64,000 nt of DNA from Fervidibacillus halotolerans (GCF_026547205.1 NZ_CP106877.1:2320771-2384770); one strand, 5' to 3'. Counted from the first letter of the stretch, positions 44,774-55,264 are shown. The notes: a model not told the origin generated them from the sequence alone. Numbers and translations: made by a program.

Positions 44774-46159
44774 TTATAACCTCCAATATAGAAAACCAGC
44801 ATTCATCGCTTCTTGCCGATTAAATATGCCTTTGACATCAATTAAAACATCCTTATTCATATCTACAACCATTTCGTTTTCTATTGTAGCTGCTACTTCT
44901 TTTGCAATTTCTGAATCGGTCAGTTGCTTTTTAAACATGTCTTTTATTTCTTTAAAAGTAATAGTTTTAAATTCTTCATGGGAGACAGCAAAAATTACAG
45001 CATCCACTTCTTTCACTTCTTCTCTTTCAGAAAGATGGATTCGATATTCTTTCCATAAATCTTCTTTATCAGCTACTGGATCTACAACTTTCACTTCAAT
45101 ACCGTATTCCTCTAATTCACGAATGATATCAACGACTTTCGTATTTCGAACATCAGGACAATTTTCTTTGAAAGTAATCCCGAAAATTGCGATTTTGGCA
45201 CCATTGATTTGTTTATTTGCCTTAATCATTTGCTTTACAGTATTTTCTGCAACATATTTACCCATATCATCATTAATTTTTCTGCCTGCCAAAATGATTT
45301 GCGAATGGTAACCCATTTGTTCGGCTTTATAGGTAAGGTAATAAGGATCTACACCGATACAATGCCCACCTACAAGACCAGGGGTGAATTTTAGAAAGTT
45401 CCATTTTGTCCCTGCAGCCTCAAGCACTGCTTTTGTATCAATTCCCATTTGATTAAAAATAATCGATAATTCATTCATAAAAGCAATATTAATATCCCTT
45501 TGTGAATTTTCAATGACTTTTGCTGCTTCTGCCACTTTGATACTTTCAGCTCGATGCACACCTGCTTCAACGACAAGTTCATATACTTTCGCAACAATAT
45601 CTAATGTTTCTTCATCCATACCTGATACAACTTTGACGATTGTTTCTAATCGATGTACTTTATCACCAGGATTTATTCGTTCAGGAGAATATCCTACTTT
45701 AAAATCAATGCCACATTTCAACCCAGATTCTTTTTCTAGAATGGGAATACAAATTTCCTCAGTAACACCAGGATAAACCGTCGATTCATATACAACAATG
45801 GAACCTTTCGTTAAATTTCTTCCAACTGTACGGGAAGCCGCTTCTACGGGACTTAAATCAGGAGTATGATCAGATTTTACTGGAGTCGGAACAGCAACGA
45901 TATGAAATTTTGCTTCACGAAGTCGTGTTTCATCTGAAGTGAAATCTACCGTTGTTTCTTGAATTGCCTTATCTCCTACTTCGTTCGTCGGATCGATGCC
46001 CTTTTTATAAAGCGCAATTTTTTGTTCATTCACGTCAAAACCAATGACATCTACCTTTTTTGCAAATGCTACAGCAATTGGCATGCCTACATAACCTAAT
46101 CCAACCAAAGAGAGTTTTTCTTGTCTTTTTAATAGTTTTTCATATAAATTCATTTTCAT
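44774..46159 (-). CDS. UDP-N-acetylhexosamine 6-dehydrogenase (WbpO/TviB type)
   Basis: A 461-residue nucleotide-sugar dehydrogenase. It has the NAD motif LVGLGYVGMPIAVAFAKK at 17-35, STVYPGVTEE, the catalytic stretch FTPGLVGGHCIGVDPYYLTY with the essential Cys, and FGITFKENCPDVRNTK in the C-terminal domain. The pattern fits the WbpO/TviB group that oxidises UDP-GlcNAc or UDP-GalNAc to the uronic acid, rather than UDP-glucose dehydrogenase. Together with the epimerase it indicates a HexNAcA residue in the polymer, hence an acidic capsule. It overlaps the preceding glycosyltransferase gene by 20 bases. Confidence 0.9.
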   Translation of the reverse strand: MKMNLYEKLLKRQEKLSLVGLGYVGMPIAVAFAKKVDVIGFDVNEQKIALYKKGIDPTNEVGDKAIQETTVDFTSDETRLREAKFHIVAVPTPVKSDHTPDLSPVEAASRTVGRNLTKGSIVVYESTVYPGVTEEICIPILEKESGLKCGIDFKVGYSPERINPGDKVHRLETIVKVVSGMDEETLDIVAKVYELVVEAGVHRAESIKVAEAAKVIENSQRDINIAFMNELSIIFNQMGIDTKAVLEAAGTKWNFLKFTPGLVGGHCIGVDPYYLTYKAEQMGYHSQIILAGRKINDDMGKYVAENTVKQMIKANKQINGAKIAIFGITFKENCPDVRNTKVVDIIRELEEYGIEVKVVDPVADKEDLWKEYRIHLSEREEVKEVDAVIFAVSHEEFKTITFKEIKDMFKKQLTDSEIAKEVAATIENEMVVDMNKDVLIDVKGIFNRQEAMNAGFLYWRL

Positions 46160-47273
46160 TTTCTCCTTCCTGGTGTGTGTCGAGTTTATTTATTTGATTT
46201 AAATAAGCTTGAATAACAAAATTCCTATCAAATTCTTTTTCAACTTTTTTCCTCGAGTATTTCCCCATTCTCTCTTTTTCATCTATATGCAGTTTCATAA
46301 ACTTTTCAATTTGATTGATTAAGCTATTAGAATTTTTCACTGTGAATGTAAAACCATTTTTATTAATATCAATAACCTCTTTACAACCAGGGATATCAGA
46401 AGCAATTAATGGTCTACCCATTGCTGCACCTTCTAAAAGAACATTCGATAATCCCTCATTGAAAGACGGCTGAATAACACAGTGTGCTTCTTCAATAAAT
46501 GGTTTTACATCTTCTTGATATCCTAAATAATTTACATATCCTTTTTCCTGATATTCTTGAATCAATTTATTATAGTGAGGCTGAGTTTTTTCAACAAATC
46601 CAATAATATTAAACCTAGTATTCGGATATTTTTTACGAATAGTTTTCGCCGCTTCTAAATATTGATCGATTCCTTTATCCTTCATAATCCGCCCAATAAA
46701 AAGAAATGTTATTGGTTCCTTTTTTGGGTATTCCTTATATTGAAATTCTTCTAAATTCACACCCGAACCAGGTATCAATTCATAATTGTTTTTTACAATC
46801 TTTTTATCTACTAGAAATTTCATGTCTTCCTTATTTTGGAAGAAAACACATGATGATTTTTTCAAACTTATTCTATATAAAAATAAAAGGAGTCTTTTTA
46901 ATAGTTTTCCTTTATTAAATCCACTTCCTAAACCTGTAATATTATTAATATAAGGAATATTTAACATTCTACATGCGAGTCCACCATAAATATTTGGTTT
47001 TATTGTATAAGCTAAAACCGCATTTGGTCGTAATTTCTTAAGAATTTTAAAGTATCCTAAAAACAATCTACTATCTTTTAATGGATTTACACCTCGTCTA
47101 TCCAATTCCAAATGAATAAACTCGCATCCCATTTTTTTTAGCTCTTCTACCTTTTTACCATAAGGTAAAACTAAATAAACTTTATATTTCTTTTCAATTA
47201 ATCTTTGAATTATTTCTTTTCGAAAATTATAAGTATAGGCGTGATCATTTGAAAGTACCACTAGTTTCTTCAA
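46140..47273 (-). CDS. Family 4 glycosyltransferase (PglA-like)
   Basis: A 377-residue GT-B enzyme. The N-terminal part has LVVLSNDHAYTYNFRKEIIQ and AYTIKPNIYGGLACR followed by NNITGLGSGF, a run typical of the PglA/CapJ group that adds HexNAc to lipid-linked sugar. The C-terminal domain has LFIGRIMKDKGIDQYLEAAK and the donor site QPSFNEGLSNVLLEGAAMGRP (first 20: QPSFNEGLSNVLLEGAAMGR). It probably adds the second sugar after the initiating transferase. Confidence 0.88.
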   Translation of the reverse strand: MKKLVVLSNDHAYTYNFRKEIIQRLIEKKYKVYLVLPYGKKVEELKKMGCEFIHLELDRRGVNPLKDSRLFLGYFKILKKLRPNAVLAYTIKPNIYGGLACRMLNIPYINNITGLGSGFNKGKLLKRLLLFLYRISLKKSSCVFFQNKEDMKFLVDKKIVKNNYELIPGSGVNLEEFQYKEYPKKEPITFLFIGRIMKDKGIDQYLEAAKTIRKKYPNTRFNIIGFVEKTQPHYNKLIQEYQEKGYVNYLGYQEDVKPFIEEAHCVIQPSFNEGLSNVLLEGAAMGRPLIASDIPGCKEVIDINKNGFTFTVKNSNSLINQIEKFMKLHIDEKERMGKYSRKKVEKEFDRNFVIQAYLNQINKLDTHQEGENENEFI

Positions 47274-47519
47274 TTTTATTCCTCCGCGTTAGCCCTATAT
47301 ATTCATGAGTATAATTCTACTAACTTACAAGATTATCCATTTTAACTATTGAAAACTGTATTATCTGTGTTACAGTTCTTTGTAATTTTCATATCTCAGT
47401 GTTTGTTTTATATGTTTGGCTTTTCACAGAATATTAAGTATCTCATTAATAAATGTTGGCGTTATTATCGATACTAGTTCTTCCATCATAATAATTTTTA
47501 TCCTTTCACAATCATTTTG

Positions 47520-48206
47520 TTATCTTGCACCATTTCCTGTAAAAACAATCTTTATCGTTTTTAGAATGATTTTTAAATCTAGTAATATATTCATGTTACG
47601 TATGTATTGTAAATCTAATTCCAACTTTTCCTTTGGTGTAATGTCATAACCACCATTTACTTGAGCCCAACCGGTAACTCCCGGTTTGACCTGCAATCGA
47701 TTGATAAATCCCGGAATTTCTTTATTAAACTGGGCCGTAAACATCGGTCTTTCAGGTCTTGGACCGATTAAGCTCATCTCTCCAATTAATACATTCCAAA
47801 GTTGAGGAATTTCATCAATCCTTGTTTTTCTAATAAATTTCCCTATTTTTGTAACCCTTGGGTCATCTTTATCTGCCCATTTAGCCCCATTTTTTTCTGC
47901 GTCTACCACCATCGATCTTAATTTTATAACTTGAAAAGACCTTCCACGTAATCCTAATCTTTCTTGTTTATAAAACACTGGGCCGGGAGATTCGAATTTA
48001 ATTAAAATCGCTACTATTAATAATATAGGAGATGATAATATTAATCCAATAATTGCAAAAATGATATCAAACAATCTTTTTATATGTAAGTAGATTCTTT
48101 TCTCCTTTACCCGATTATCTTCAATTGGAATGTCATTAAAGAACATTGTATCGGTATATTGATCGATATACACTTCTTCTTTTATACCATTCCCCAATTT
48201 TCTCAC
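47520..48206 (-). CDS. Initiating undecaprenyl-phosphate sugar transferase (EpsL/WcaJ-like)
   Basis: A 228-residue member of the bacterial sugar transferase family. One membrane helix lies at about 42-65 after YLHIKRLFDIIF. The catalytic domain has ESPGPVFYKQERLGLRGR, KLRSMVVDAEKNG, RKTRIDEIPQLWNVL (Asp-Glu catalytic pair), GEMSLIGPRPERP and VKPGVTGWAQVNG. It transfers a sugar-1-phosphate to undecaprenyl phosphate and so starts repeat-unit assembly. An AT-rich gap of 246 bases follows before the next glycosyltransferase, which may hold an internal promoter. Confidence 0.93.
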   Translation of the reverse strand: MRKLGNGIKEEVYIDQYTDTMFFNDIPIEDNRVKEKRIYLHIKRLFDIIFAIIGLILSSPILLIVAILIKFESPGPVFYKQERLGLRGRSFQVIKLRSMVVDAEKNGAKWADKDDPRVTKIGKFIRKTRIDEIPQLWNVLIGEMSLIGPRPERPMFTAQFNKEIPGFINRLQVKPGVTGWAQVNGGYDITPKEKLELDLQYIRNMNILLDLKIILKTIKIVFTGNGAR

Positions 48207-48434
48207 CTCATATTGTTAAAAATAAAATTGTATGAAAAAGTGTAGGTGAAAATTAAAAACCTACTTAAAATCATTCATCTTAACTAGAATAATAAAATTA
48301 AAATTTTAAACGTTATACATTGCCTAATTTGATCTTTTCATTTAATGATTTTCATCTACTCATCTTATTATTTCGATTTTTGGATGTACGAAAGTAATAA
48401 AATACTCTTTTCACAGCAATAGATCATGTTACAC

Positions 48435-48476
48435 GAAAAAAAGACGCCTACTTTTTTTAACAAAAAATAGGCATCC
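48435..48476 (-). terminator. Terminator after galU
   Basis: On the minus strand GATGCCTA pairs with TAGGCGTC around inner T/A runs, followed by seven T. It separates galU from the sugar transferase gene, suggesting the glycosyltransferase part has its own promoter in 48207-48430. Confidence 0.85.
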
Positions 48477-48529
48477 TAATCAATCACTAGATATTGACCC
48501 ATATGTTTTGTCAAGCAAAACGAAACTTG

Positions 48530-49414
48530 TTAAATTTGAATTTTCTCCTCTTCCACCAATTTTTTGAGAAAGTCAAGGACCTGCGGTTTTAGCTCTTCGT
48601 CTTTCAGTGCGAATTCGATCGTCGTTTTGACGAAGCCGATTTTTTCACCGACATCGTAGCGATCCCCTTCGAACTCATAGGCGAACACCCGTTGGATTTG
48701 ATTCAATTTTTGAATCGCGTCGGTCAGTTGAATTTCTCCACCTGCTCCAATTTCTTGTTGATCTAAGAAATGGAAGATTTCCGGTGTTAAAATATAGCGA
48801 CCGATAATCGCTAAATTGGAAGGTGCCGTACCCGGTGCCGGTTTTTCCACGAAGTTTTTCACTTGATACCGTCGGCCTTCTTGCGTTAACGGATCGATAA
48901 TTCCGTACCGATGGGTTTCCTTTTCCGGCACACGTTGTACACCGATGATCGATGAAAAGGTTTCTTCGTATTGATTGATTAACTGTCTCAAACACGGTGT
49001 ATCACTTTGGACGATATCATCCCCGAGTAAAACCGCAAAAGGTTCATCCCCGATAAAATTCCGTGCACACCATACAGCATGACCGAGTCCTTTCGGTTCC
49101 TTTTGCCGGATGTAATGGATGTTGGCAAGGTTTGATGAATACCGAACCTTTTCTAATAATTCCATTTTTCCCTTTTCAGCCAAGTTTTGTTCCAGTTCTG
49201 GAGCATTATCAAAATGATCTTCAATCGCCCGTTTCCCTTTCCCGGTGACGATGATGATGTCTTCGATCCCCGATGCAACCGCTTCTTCCACAATATATTG
49301 AATCGTCGGCTTGTCCACGATCGGAAGCATTTCTTTCGGCATCGCCTTTGTCGCTGGGAGAAACCGGGTACCGAGCCCTGCTGCCGGGATAATCGCTTTT
49401 CTTACTTTTTTCAT
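48530..49414 (-). CDS. galU: UTP-glucose-1-phosphate uridylyltransferase
   Basis: A 294-residue enzyme making UDP-glucose from UTP and glucose-1-phosphate. [20 protein letters not shown] at residues 6-25, [28 protein letters not shown] with the metal-binding Asp near 131, and FVEKP are diagnostic. ATG 49414 follows GGAGGATTGAGGAT; an upstream in-frame start at 49450 is less likely. UDP-glucose feeds galE and the capsule, and the teichoic acid glycosylation and lipid pathways. A terminator follows. Confidence 0.95.
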   Translation of the reverse strand: MKKVRKAIIPAAGLGTRFLPATKAMPKEMLPIVDKPTIQYIVEEAVASGIEDIIIVTGKGKRAIEDHFDNAPELEQNLAEKGKMELLEKVRYSSNLANIHYIRQKEPKGLGHAVWCARNFIGDEPFAVLLGDDIVQSDTPCLRQLINQYEETFSSIIGVQRVPEKETHRYGIIDPLTQEGRRYQVKNFVEKPAPGTAPSNLAIIGRYILTPEIFHFLDQQEIGAGGEIQLTDAIQKLNQIQRVFAYEFEGDRYDVGEKIGFVKTTIEFALKDEELKPQVLDFLKKLVEEEKIQI

Positions 49415-49799
49415 ATCCTCAATCCTCCATATTGATTTTAAAGAAATCATTCATTCAGCTTTTACATTTCTTTCGTTTCCCCGTTGAAAGCGTTCGTCTT
49501 ACAGTAATAAAATCATAAACCATTTTTGCAACGGTTCACATTCCCCAATATCATTTTAACCTTAGGCATGGGTGGAAAATCAATATATAACGAATACTTG
49601 AACGGGTTGCTCAAAACAAGTAAATAGGAAAATAGTCCCATTTCTATAGGCATATAGACCTATTGATTTTTAAAAAAAATTTCCAATGAAAAAACACGTC
49701 TTACATGCTCTTTCATTAGAAATCTTTCTATTGATTTTTGAAACAATTAAAATGAAACTTCTCTGTGTATCCATATAATGTAAATAAGGGTAGAAAAAA

Positions 49800-50020
49800 C
49801 CCACATGCTAAACATTTTTTGGGCATCTAACCCACCCTCACACCACCCCATCGACAATACATGTCTAAGGCTAGGGGTTGCCCCGCCCACAGGATGGCCG
49901 AGTGCCTCCTTTGATAACGGTGAGGAGACATTACCGTTTTCAATATCGTATCGAAGAATTTTTCCTCTCCAGCTATAGCTTTATCCACAACAGGACGTTA
50001 GTCGGAAAATTTTGAAATCT
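49800..50020. other. GC-rich conserved-looking block in the 628-bp gap between ywqE and galU
   Basis: Within an AT-rich gap (49415-50042), bases 49800-49960 rise sharply in GC and contain GGGGTTGCCCCGCCC and the hairpin-forming AACGGTGAGGAGACATTACC GTT (AACGGT/ACCGTT). On the plus strand one frame is open for about 48 codons and ends at TAG near 49971, without a start codon. It might be the right end of a decayed IS200/IS605-type element or a structured RNA, but I cannot identify it. The rest of the gap, 49415-49790, is AT-rich with no gene seen. Confidence 0.35.
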
Positions 50021-50042
50021 AGGAATCTTGGTAACCGGTCGA

Positions 50043-50807
50043 TCAAAAGATTCCGAGGATTCGTCTCCGTTGTACCTGCTTCGGTCGTTTCCGATAAACC
50101 GCTTGTCCATTCACGATGAATTCTGCATTTTCTTGAAAGAGATAGACTGTATCGAGACCATAATTTTTTTCAACGAAATCGAAGGCCTCATCCATTTTAA
50201 ACGACCGGGTCGATGTGTTATGGGCATCGCTTGCGATCACATGAACGAGATTCGCTTCGATCAATTGTTGGGAAAATTTTTGAATTTTTTTTCCAAAGGC
50301 TCCGGTTATACTGGCTGCCGTTAATTGGGCGAGTACCCCTTTTTCAACAAATTGAAATAATTTTTCCGGTTGTTCGATCATTTGACGGTTCCGCTCCGGA
50401 TGGGCGATGATTGGAATAAAGCCATTTATTTGCATATCATAAAACAATCGTTCCGCATATACAGGTACATGGTTGCTTGGAAATTCGATTAAAGCATATT
50501 GGGAATCATTGATCGTTGCAATCGTTCCTTTCTCGTATTCTTCTAACCATTCACCAAAAATTCGTACTTCTTGACCTAAAAGCACTTCAAGTGGAATTCT
50601 TTCCAAATGAAGTGCTTCATTAAGTTCGGATAGTTTCGAAATGATTTCCTTTTTCGGATTTTCATAAGCCGATGTCAAATGATGTGGGGTAGCGACTATT
50701 TTTTTTATCCCCATTTGAACAGCTTCCTTCGCCATTTCCAAACTATTTACAATCGTTTGCGCACCGTCATCTACACCAGGTAAAATATGACAATGAAGAT
50801 CAATCAT
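50043..50807 (-). CDS. ywqE: Tyrosine-protein phosphatase of the PHP type (YwqE/CpsB)
   Basis: A 254-residue PHP-superfamily phosphatase: MIDLHCHILPGVDDGA at the start with metal-binding HCH, VATPHHL, LLGQEVRI, IAHPERN and VIASDAHNT, together the full set of metal ligands. It dephosphorylates the tyrosine cluster of the cognate kinase YwqD and so tunes polymer synthesis. ATG 50807 follows GGAGGTGGC; 13 further upstream codons are probably untranslated. It follows the kinase after about 100 bases. Confidence 0.93.
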   Translation of the reverse strand: MIDLHCHILPGVDDGAQTIVNSLEMAKEAVQMGIKKIVATPHHLTSAYENPKKEIISKLSELNEALHLERIPLEVLLGQEVRIFGEWLEEYEKGTIATINDSQYALIEFPSNHVPVYAERLFYDMQINGFIPIIAHPERNRQMIEQPEKLFQFVEKGVLAQLTAASITGAFGKKIQKFSQQLIEANLVHVIASDAHNTSTRSFKMDEAFDFVEKNYGLDTVYLFQENAEFIVNGQAVYRKRPKQVQRRRILGIF

Positions 50808-50909
50808 GTCGCCACCTCCTATTTTAAAACAAAATATAACAGACAATTACAAATATAATCAATTATTTTGCAAAACTCAAGCAATAATCTACAATATTTT
50901 CATATATTT

Positions 50910-51596
50910 TTAATGACTATAATAATAATAATGACTTTTTTTGCTCTCCGGCTTATTATTCAAAATTACCCCGAGCAGTTTCCCTTTCACCGATGATAAC
51001 AATTCCTTCGCTTTAATCGCTTCTTCCCGGTCTGTTTTTCCACTTGATACGACTAAAATGACCCCTTCAGTTAAATTTGCGACCACTTGTCCATCCGTTA
51101 CAGCAAGCACCGGCGGGGTATCGAATAAAATCAAATCATACATGTCATATGCTTCCTTTAATAAGTATTCCATCGACACAGATGCTAATAATTCCGCCGG
51201 ATTTGGGGGAATCGGACCACTTGTCAATACGAAAAGATCGTTAACGTCTGTCTGTCGAACCGCATCTTGAAGATCCACTTGTTTCGTTAACACATTCGTT
51301 AATCCGATTGTGTTCGGAAGTTGGAAAAAATAATGGGTCGTCGGTCTCCGCATATCCGCATCAATTAACAATACCTTTTTCCCTTGCTGGGCAAAGGTAA
51401 CAGCTAAATTCGCAATCGTCGTCGATTTTCCTTCCATCGGTCCCGTTGAGGTAACCGCAATGGTACGAATTTCCGAATCGACAGAAGAAAATTGAATATT
51501 CGTCCGAATCGTCCGGAATTGTTCAGAAATCGGGGATTTCGGCGAAATTTTAGTAATTAATTTCCGGTCTTCATGGGTTCGTATTTTTTTCGCCAT
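50910..51596 (-). CDS. ywqD: Capsule tyrosine kinase (YwqD/CapB type)
   Basis: A 228-residue BY-kinase. It has SEQFRTIRTNIQFSS typical of the family, Walker A STGPMEGKSTTIANL near 50-64, Walker A' LLIDADMRRPTTH near 77, Walker B LILFDTPPV near 155 and a C-terminal Tyr cluster SHYYYYSH, the autophosphorylation site. It lacks its own membrane part, which is the separate YwqC protein, as usual in Firmicutes. The start ATG overlaps the TAA of the ywqC-like gene (TAATG). Confidence 0.94.
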   Translation of the reverse strand: MAKKIRTHEDRKLITKISPKSPISEQFRTIRTNIQFSSVDSEIRTIAVTSTGPMEGKSTTIANLAVTFAQQGKKVLLIDADMRRPTTHYFFQLPNTIGLTNVLTKQVDLQDAVRQTDVNDLFVLTSGPIPPNPAELLASVSMEYLLKEAYDMYDLILFDTPPVLAVTDGQVVANLTEGVILVVSSGKTDREEAIKAKELLSSVKGKLLGVILNNKPESKKSHYYYYSH

Positions 51597-52321
51597 TATT
51601 TTTGTCCCCTCCTCTTCGCCCGGGAAACGGTTGATGTATTTATGTAATCTTCCGGGTTAAAATGTGACACGACTCCTAATACTGGTAAGTCTAAATAACG
51701 TTCAATATCTTGTTCCGTTTTGATCGTATTATCCAAATATTCCAATAGGAAAGCTAGACCTACGCCAATCATCAACCCAATCACAATGGCGATGGCAATA
51801 TTTAAAACCGGCTTCGGCTTGACCGGGGTTAATAGATCAGTCACTTCCGCTTGGGACAGAATACTTACATTATCAACCTTCATAATTTTGGCTATTTCAT
51901 TTTGGAACACTTCTGCAATTTTATTAGCAATCAAAGCTGCCTTGTTCGGATCTGGATCTTCTATGGATAAATTGATAATTTGCGAGTTTTGTTCACTTTC
52001 AACTGAAATTTTTTCCTTTAGTTCGTTTGTCGTCATTTCCAGATCCAGTTCATCCGCTACAATATCTAAAATCCGTGGACTCGTAATAATCACATTATAC
52101 GTATTAATTAATTGTAAATTCGTTTGGATCTCGCTCGTATTATACGTCTCCGTCTCCGTCCGGTTGACGAGCAACTGGGTGGATACTTGATAAACGGGCG
52201 TAATGATAAAGTAGCTCACGACTGCGCTCACGGTTGCTGCTGCAAAGGTTAAAATGAAAATGAGGTGCATCCGTTTCCGAACCGTTTCATATAACTCTTT
52301 CAAACTAATTGTCTCTTCCAT
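51596..52321 (-). CDS. ywqC: Capsule chain-length regulator and kinase activator (YwqC/CapA, Wzz family)
   Basis: A 241-residue membrane protein with two transmembrane helices (about 19-40 and 174-195) flanking an extracytoplasmic Wzz domain. YQVSTQLLVNRTETETYNTS is near 50-70, LSIEDPDPNKAALIANKIAE near 118-140 and the conserved PKPVLNIAIAIVIG before the second helix. The cytoplasmic tail (PVLGVVSHFNPEDY) activates the kinase YwqD. It is the first gene of the 17-kb leftward capsule locus. Confidence 0.93.
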   Translation of the reverse strand: MEETISLKELYETVRKRMHLIFILTFAAATVSAVVSYFIITPVYQVSTQLLVNRTETETYNTSEIQTNLQLINTYNVIITSPRILDIVADELDLEMTTNELKEKISVESEQNSQIINLSIEDPDPNKAALIANKIAEVFQNEIAKIMKVDNVSILSQAEVTDLLTPVKPKPVLNIAIAIVIGLMIGVGLAFLLEYLDNTIKTEQDIERYLDLPVLGVVSHFNPEDYINTSTVSRAKRRGQK

Positions 52322-52771
52322 AAAATCCTCCTACAAATCTTTCCAAAATCCGCTATATAATGCGAATTTTTCTGACAAATTTTATACATTTCAACTATGA
52401 ACATACATAGTATATCATAAATCACGTCATTGGAAGATTCATATTTTCATTTTATTCGCGAATTTTGTTTGTTTTTGAAAATGGTGGTAAAATTGTCTTA
52501 AGATGATTTGACAATCACTAATCAACATAACGTGATTTTTTCCATTCAAATTCCATTATAGAAAAAATCACCAATTTTTCAACATGAAATTTTGACAATG
52601 TTCATTATGGTGTAAATTCTAGAAAATTTTATTTAAATACCAGGACTAATCTTTTTCCATAATTTAACGATTATTTTTTATTTTTTTATTGCTATTTCAT
52701 CCACATTCTTTTAATAATAGAATATAGAAGTTTTATCCATTTGAAAAAAATAATGGTAATGGAGGAACAAT
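52322..52771. promoter_or_regulatory. 450-bp divergent promoter region of the capsule locus
   Basis: AT-rich with no gene. On the minus strand TATGATATACTATG around 52400-52415 offers a -10 box for ywqC. On the plus strand TTGACAATGTTCATTATGGTGTAAATT around 52592-52618 and a second TTGACA near 52509 are candidate promoter parts for the SGNH gene. I cannot place the sites precisely. Confidence 0.4.
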
Positions 52772-53614
52772 ATGATTCAGCGGATACTCACGCTTTTTTC
52801 TATCCTATTATTTGTGATTATTTTAATAATTGGTGGACTGCATTGGAAGGCGAAATTAAATGATGCGGTGAGCAAGCCGGGAGAACATATTGTACTGGAC
52901 GATCAACAAGATTCGAACACTTCCAATGAGCCTGACAGTGATGAAGAACAATCGGATGATTCAGAGAAACAAACTGGTCTAACTTTGGAACAATTAAAAA
53001 ATTATACAGCAAAGCTTCCGGAAGATCTCGCCAATATTTTCAAACAAGCATTTTACGATGAACGGGTTATCCAGATGGTAATCGCCGGTTCTCCCTCTTT
53101 AGGTGCGGAAGAAGATGGATGGAGTGTACAGGTAAAAGAGCATATGGAACAAACATATGGAAATGACCTCGTTCATGTTAACATCGTTGAATTTGACGGA
53201 ACATCGACGGAGTTTATAAATAGTGAAGAAGCAAATGAAATTATCAATGCGGAGCCTGATCTCCTTTTATTTGAAGGTTTTACGTTAGAAGATAATTCCG
53301 GAGTGGTTCCAGTGGAAGTGTCTCAGGTAAATTTACGGGCGTTCTTAGGAAGTTTGATCGAGGCGAATCCGAGTATCGGCATCATCATTCAGCCGCCAAA
53401 TCCGATTTATGCGGCGATCAACTACCCGGTTCAAGTGGCGGAATTGAAAAACTTTGCTGAGCAAGAAGGATTGCACTATTTCGACCACTGGGCGTATTGG
53501 CCGGATGGGGATGACCCGGGGGTTTTAGATTATTTAAATGAAGAAGGACTTCCAAATGAAAAGGGACATAAACTTTGGGCGGAGGCAATCCTCAACTATT
53601 TAATAAACAAATAA
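52772..53614 (+). CDS. SGNH/GDSL-type hydrolase, membrane-anchored
   Basis: A 280-residue exported protein with an N-terminal membrane helix (about 5-23) and an acidic Asp/Glu/Ser linker (about 40-68). The hydrolase domain follows: VIAGSPSLGAEEDGW near 104 (Ser nucleophile in GSPSLG), EGF near 157 and LPNEKGHKLWAEAI near 262 with the terminal His, replacing the usual D-x-x-H by N-x-x-G-H. Such proteins often flank capsule genes in Bacillus and may remove acetyl groups from polysaccharide; that role is an inference. GGAGG lies seven bases above ATG. It diverges from the capsule operon. Confidence 0.8.
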   Translation: MIQRILTLFSILLFVIILIIGGLHWKAKLNDAVSKPGEHIVLDDQQDSNTSNEPDSDEEQSDDSEKQTGLTLEQLKNYTAKLPEDLANIFKQAFYDERVIQMVIAGSPSLGAEEDGWSVQVKEHMEQTYGNDLVHVNIVEFDGTSTEFINSEEANEIINAEPDLLLFEGFTLEDNSGVVPVEVSQVNLRAFLGSLIEANPSIGIIIQPPNPIYAAINYPVQVAELKNFAEQEGLHYFDHWAYWPDGDDPGVLDYLNEEGLPNEKGHKLWAEAILNYLINK

Positions 53615-53813
53615 AATGAGTGGATTGTTCCATCGAACATCATAATCGTTCTCTGCTTTTATAACTGTGAGTGTGTCTTTCTACGTCTGATTTAATGGGA
53701 TTAATTTCAAGAAATGTATGTTTTTACACTGCTAAAATTGCTAAACTATTCTTAAAATGTCGTGTTCATCCTTGAGGGATTCCATAAACTGAGATCTATA
53801 GTATAAAACATTT

Positions 53814-53869
53814 GCACGCTTTTCTACGTTTTCCTTAATTTGCTAAAATGGAGAAGACGTGCATTTTTT
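53814..53869 (+). terminator. Probable terminator downstream of the SGNH gene
   Basis: GCACGCTTTTCT pairs, with one mismatch, with AGAAGACGTGC (53814-53825 with 53852-53862), followed by ATTTTTT. It lies 200 bases after the stop codon. The remaining 53615-54030 holds no gene I can support. Confidence 0.5.
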
Positions 53870-55264
53870 ACTTAAAAATTGCCAACGAGCGTCCCGGCGT
53901 CCTAGTAGCCGAATATGTCGAATTTCTTGAACAATTCTAATTTCTTAATCGATCCGATTTGGTAATTTACACGTAATAGACACTGTTCGAATTTGTCAAC
54001 AAACCGGAGCATTTTTGTAATAAGCTTAAAAAAAGGGGCTCTGCAATTTTTGGTGTTGGTGAATAAACCAGCACCAATTTTTTTGCACAAAAAAAGTGAG
54101 ACACATGACAAAATCCTGGTAAAATGTAATCGCCAAACCACATTTAAAGGAGTAATGTCACATGTCTCATAATTATTTTATACGCAATTTGTTAAATATA
54201 AAAGATAAAAATATTATTTTTGAAGAGAATTTTTGTGTGGAGGAGAAGATAAATGGAGTTAAATCCAAAGTTTTCCATGGCATATTAACTTATCAGCCAA
54301 AGGCTTGTTATGTTTGTGGACATGTCTTTGATCATCAAATTATAAAACATGGTTTTAAAACCTCTATTATTAAAATGCCCAGTGTATCTGGGTTTAACGC
54401 ATATTTGAAGCTCAAAAAACAGCGATACTATTGTAAACATTGTGAGTCCACTTTTACTTTAACAACTGACGTTGTAGCTAAAAACTGCTTTATCTCCAAT
54501 AATACGAAGGCTGCGATTGCCCTTCATGCGAGAGAAAAAATCTCTGAGAAAGATATTGCCCAAACTCATAATGTATCTCACTCTACGGTCAATCGAATCA
54601 TTAATAGCTTTTATAACTACTTTAAGCCCAATTTTTACTATCTCCCAAAACACTTGTGTTTTGATGAGTTTAAATCGGTGAAATCTGCTGCGGGGGCGAT
54701 GTCTTTTATATTCTGTGATTCGAAAACGGGAAAAATTGTGGATATCGTTGAAGATCGACGATTACATGTTTTAAGAGAGTACTTTCTCCAGTATTCAAAA
54801 AAAGCTAGAGATTCAGTTAAAACCGTTGTCATTGATATATATAGTCCTTATATATCATTGATTAAAGATGTGTTTCCGAATGCTCGAATTATTATCGATA
54901 AATTCCACATTCATCAGTTGTTTAGCAGGGCTCTAAACAAAACTCGTATCAAAGTCATGAATCGACATAAAAAGAATTACAACCAATTGAAAAAATACTG
55001 GAGGCTCATCCTAAAAGATGAATCTAAAGTTGATTATATTCACTTCCGTTATCATCGTTCCTTTAAGAAACAAATTCGTGAAAAGGATATCATCCACTAT
55101 CTGATTGATCTAGATCTTTATTGCAAAATAAAAGTGCAGAGCTTTGCAAAGAAAAAATGCAGAGAACTGCACTTTATTAATAAATAAAAAAAGACTTGCC
55201 AGCCACCCCAAGTCCCTCTACTGTAATTGGTGTCGAATCAATTCATAGTGGAGGTTTAGAAAGG

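Noticed and set aside
53902-54141. Minus-strand 79-codon frame left of the ISL3 transposase
   Set aside because: It overlaps the ISL3 left end and its hairpin, lacks a ribosome binding site and has no recognisable domain.
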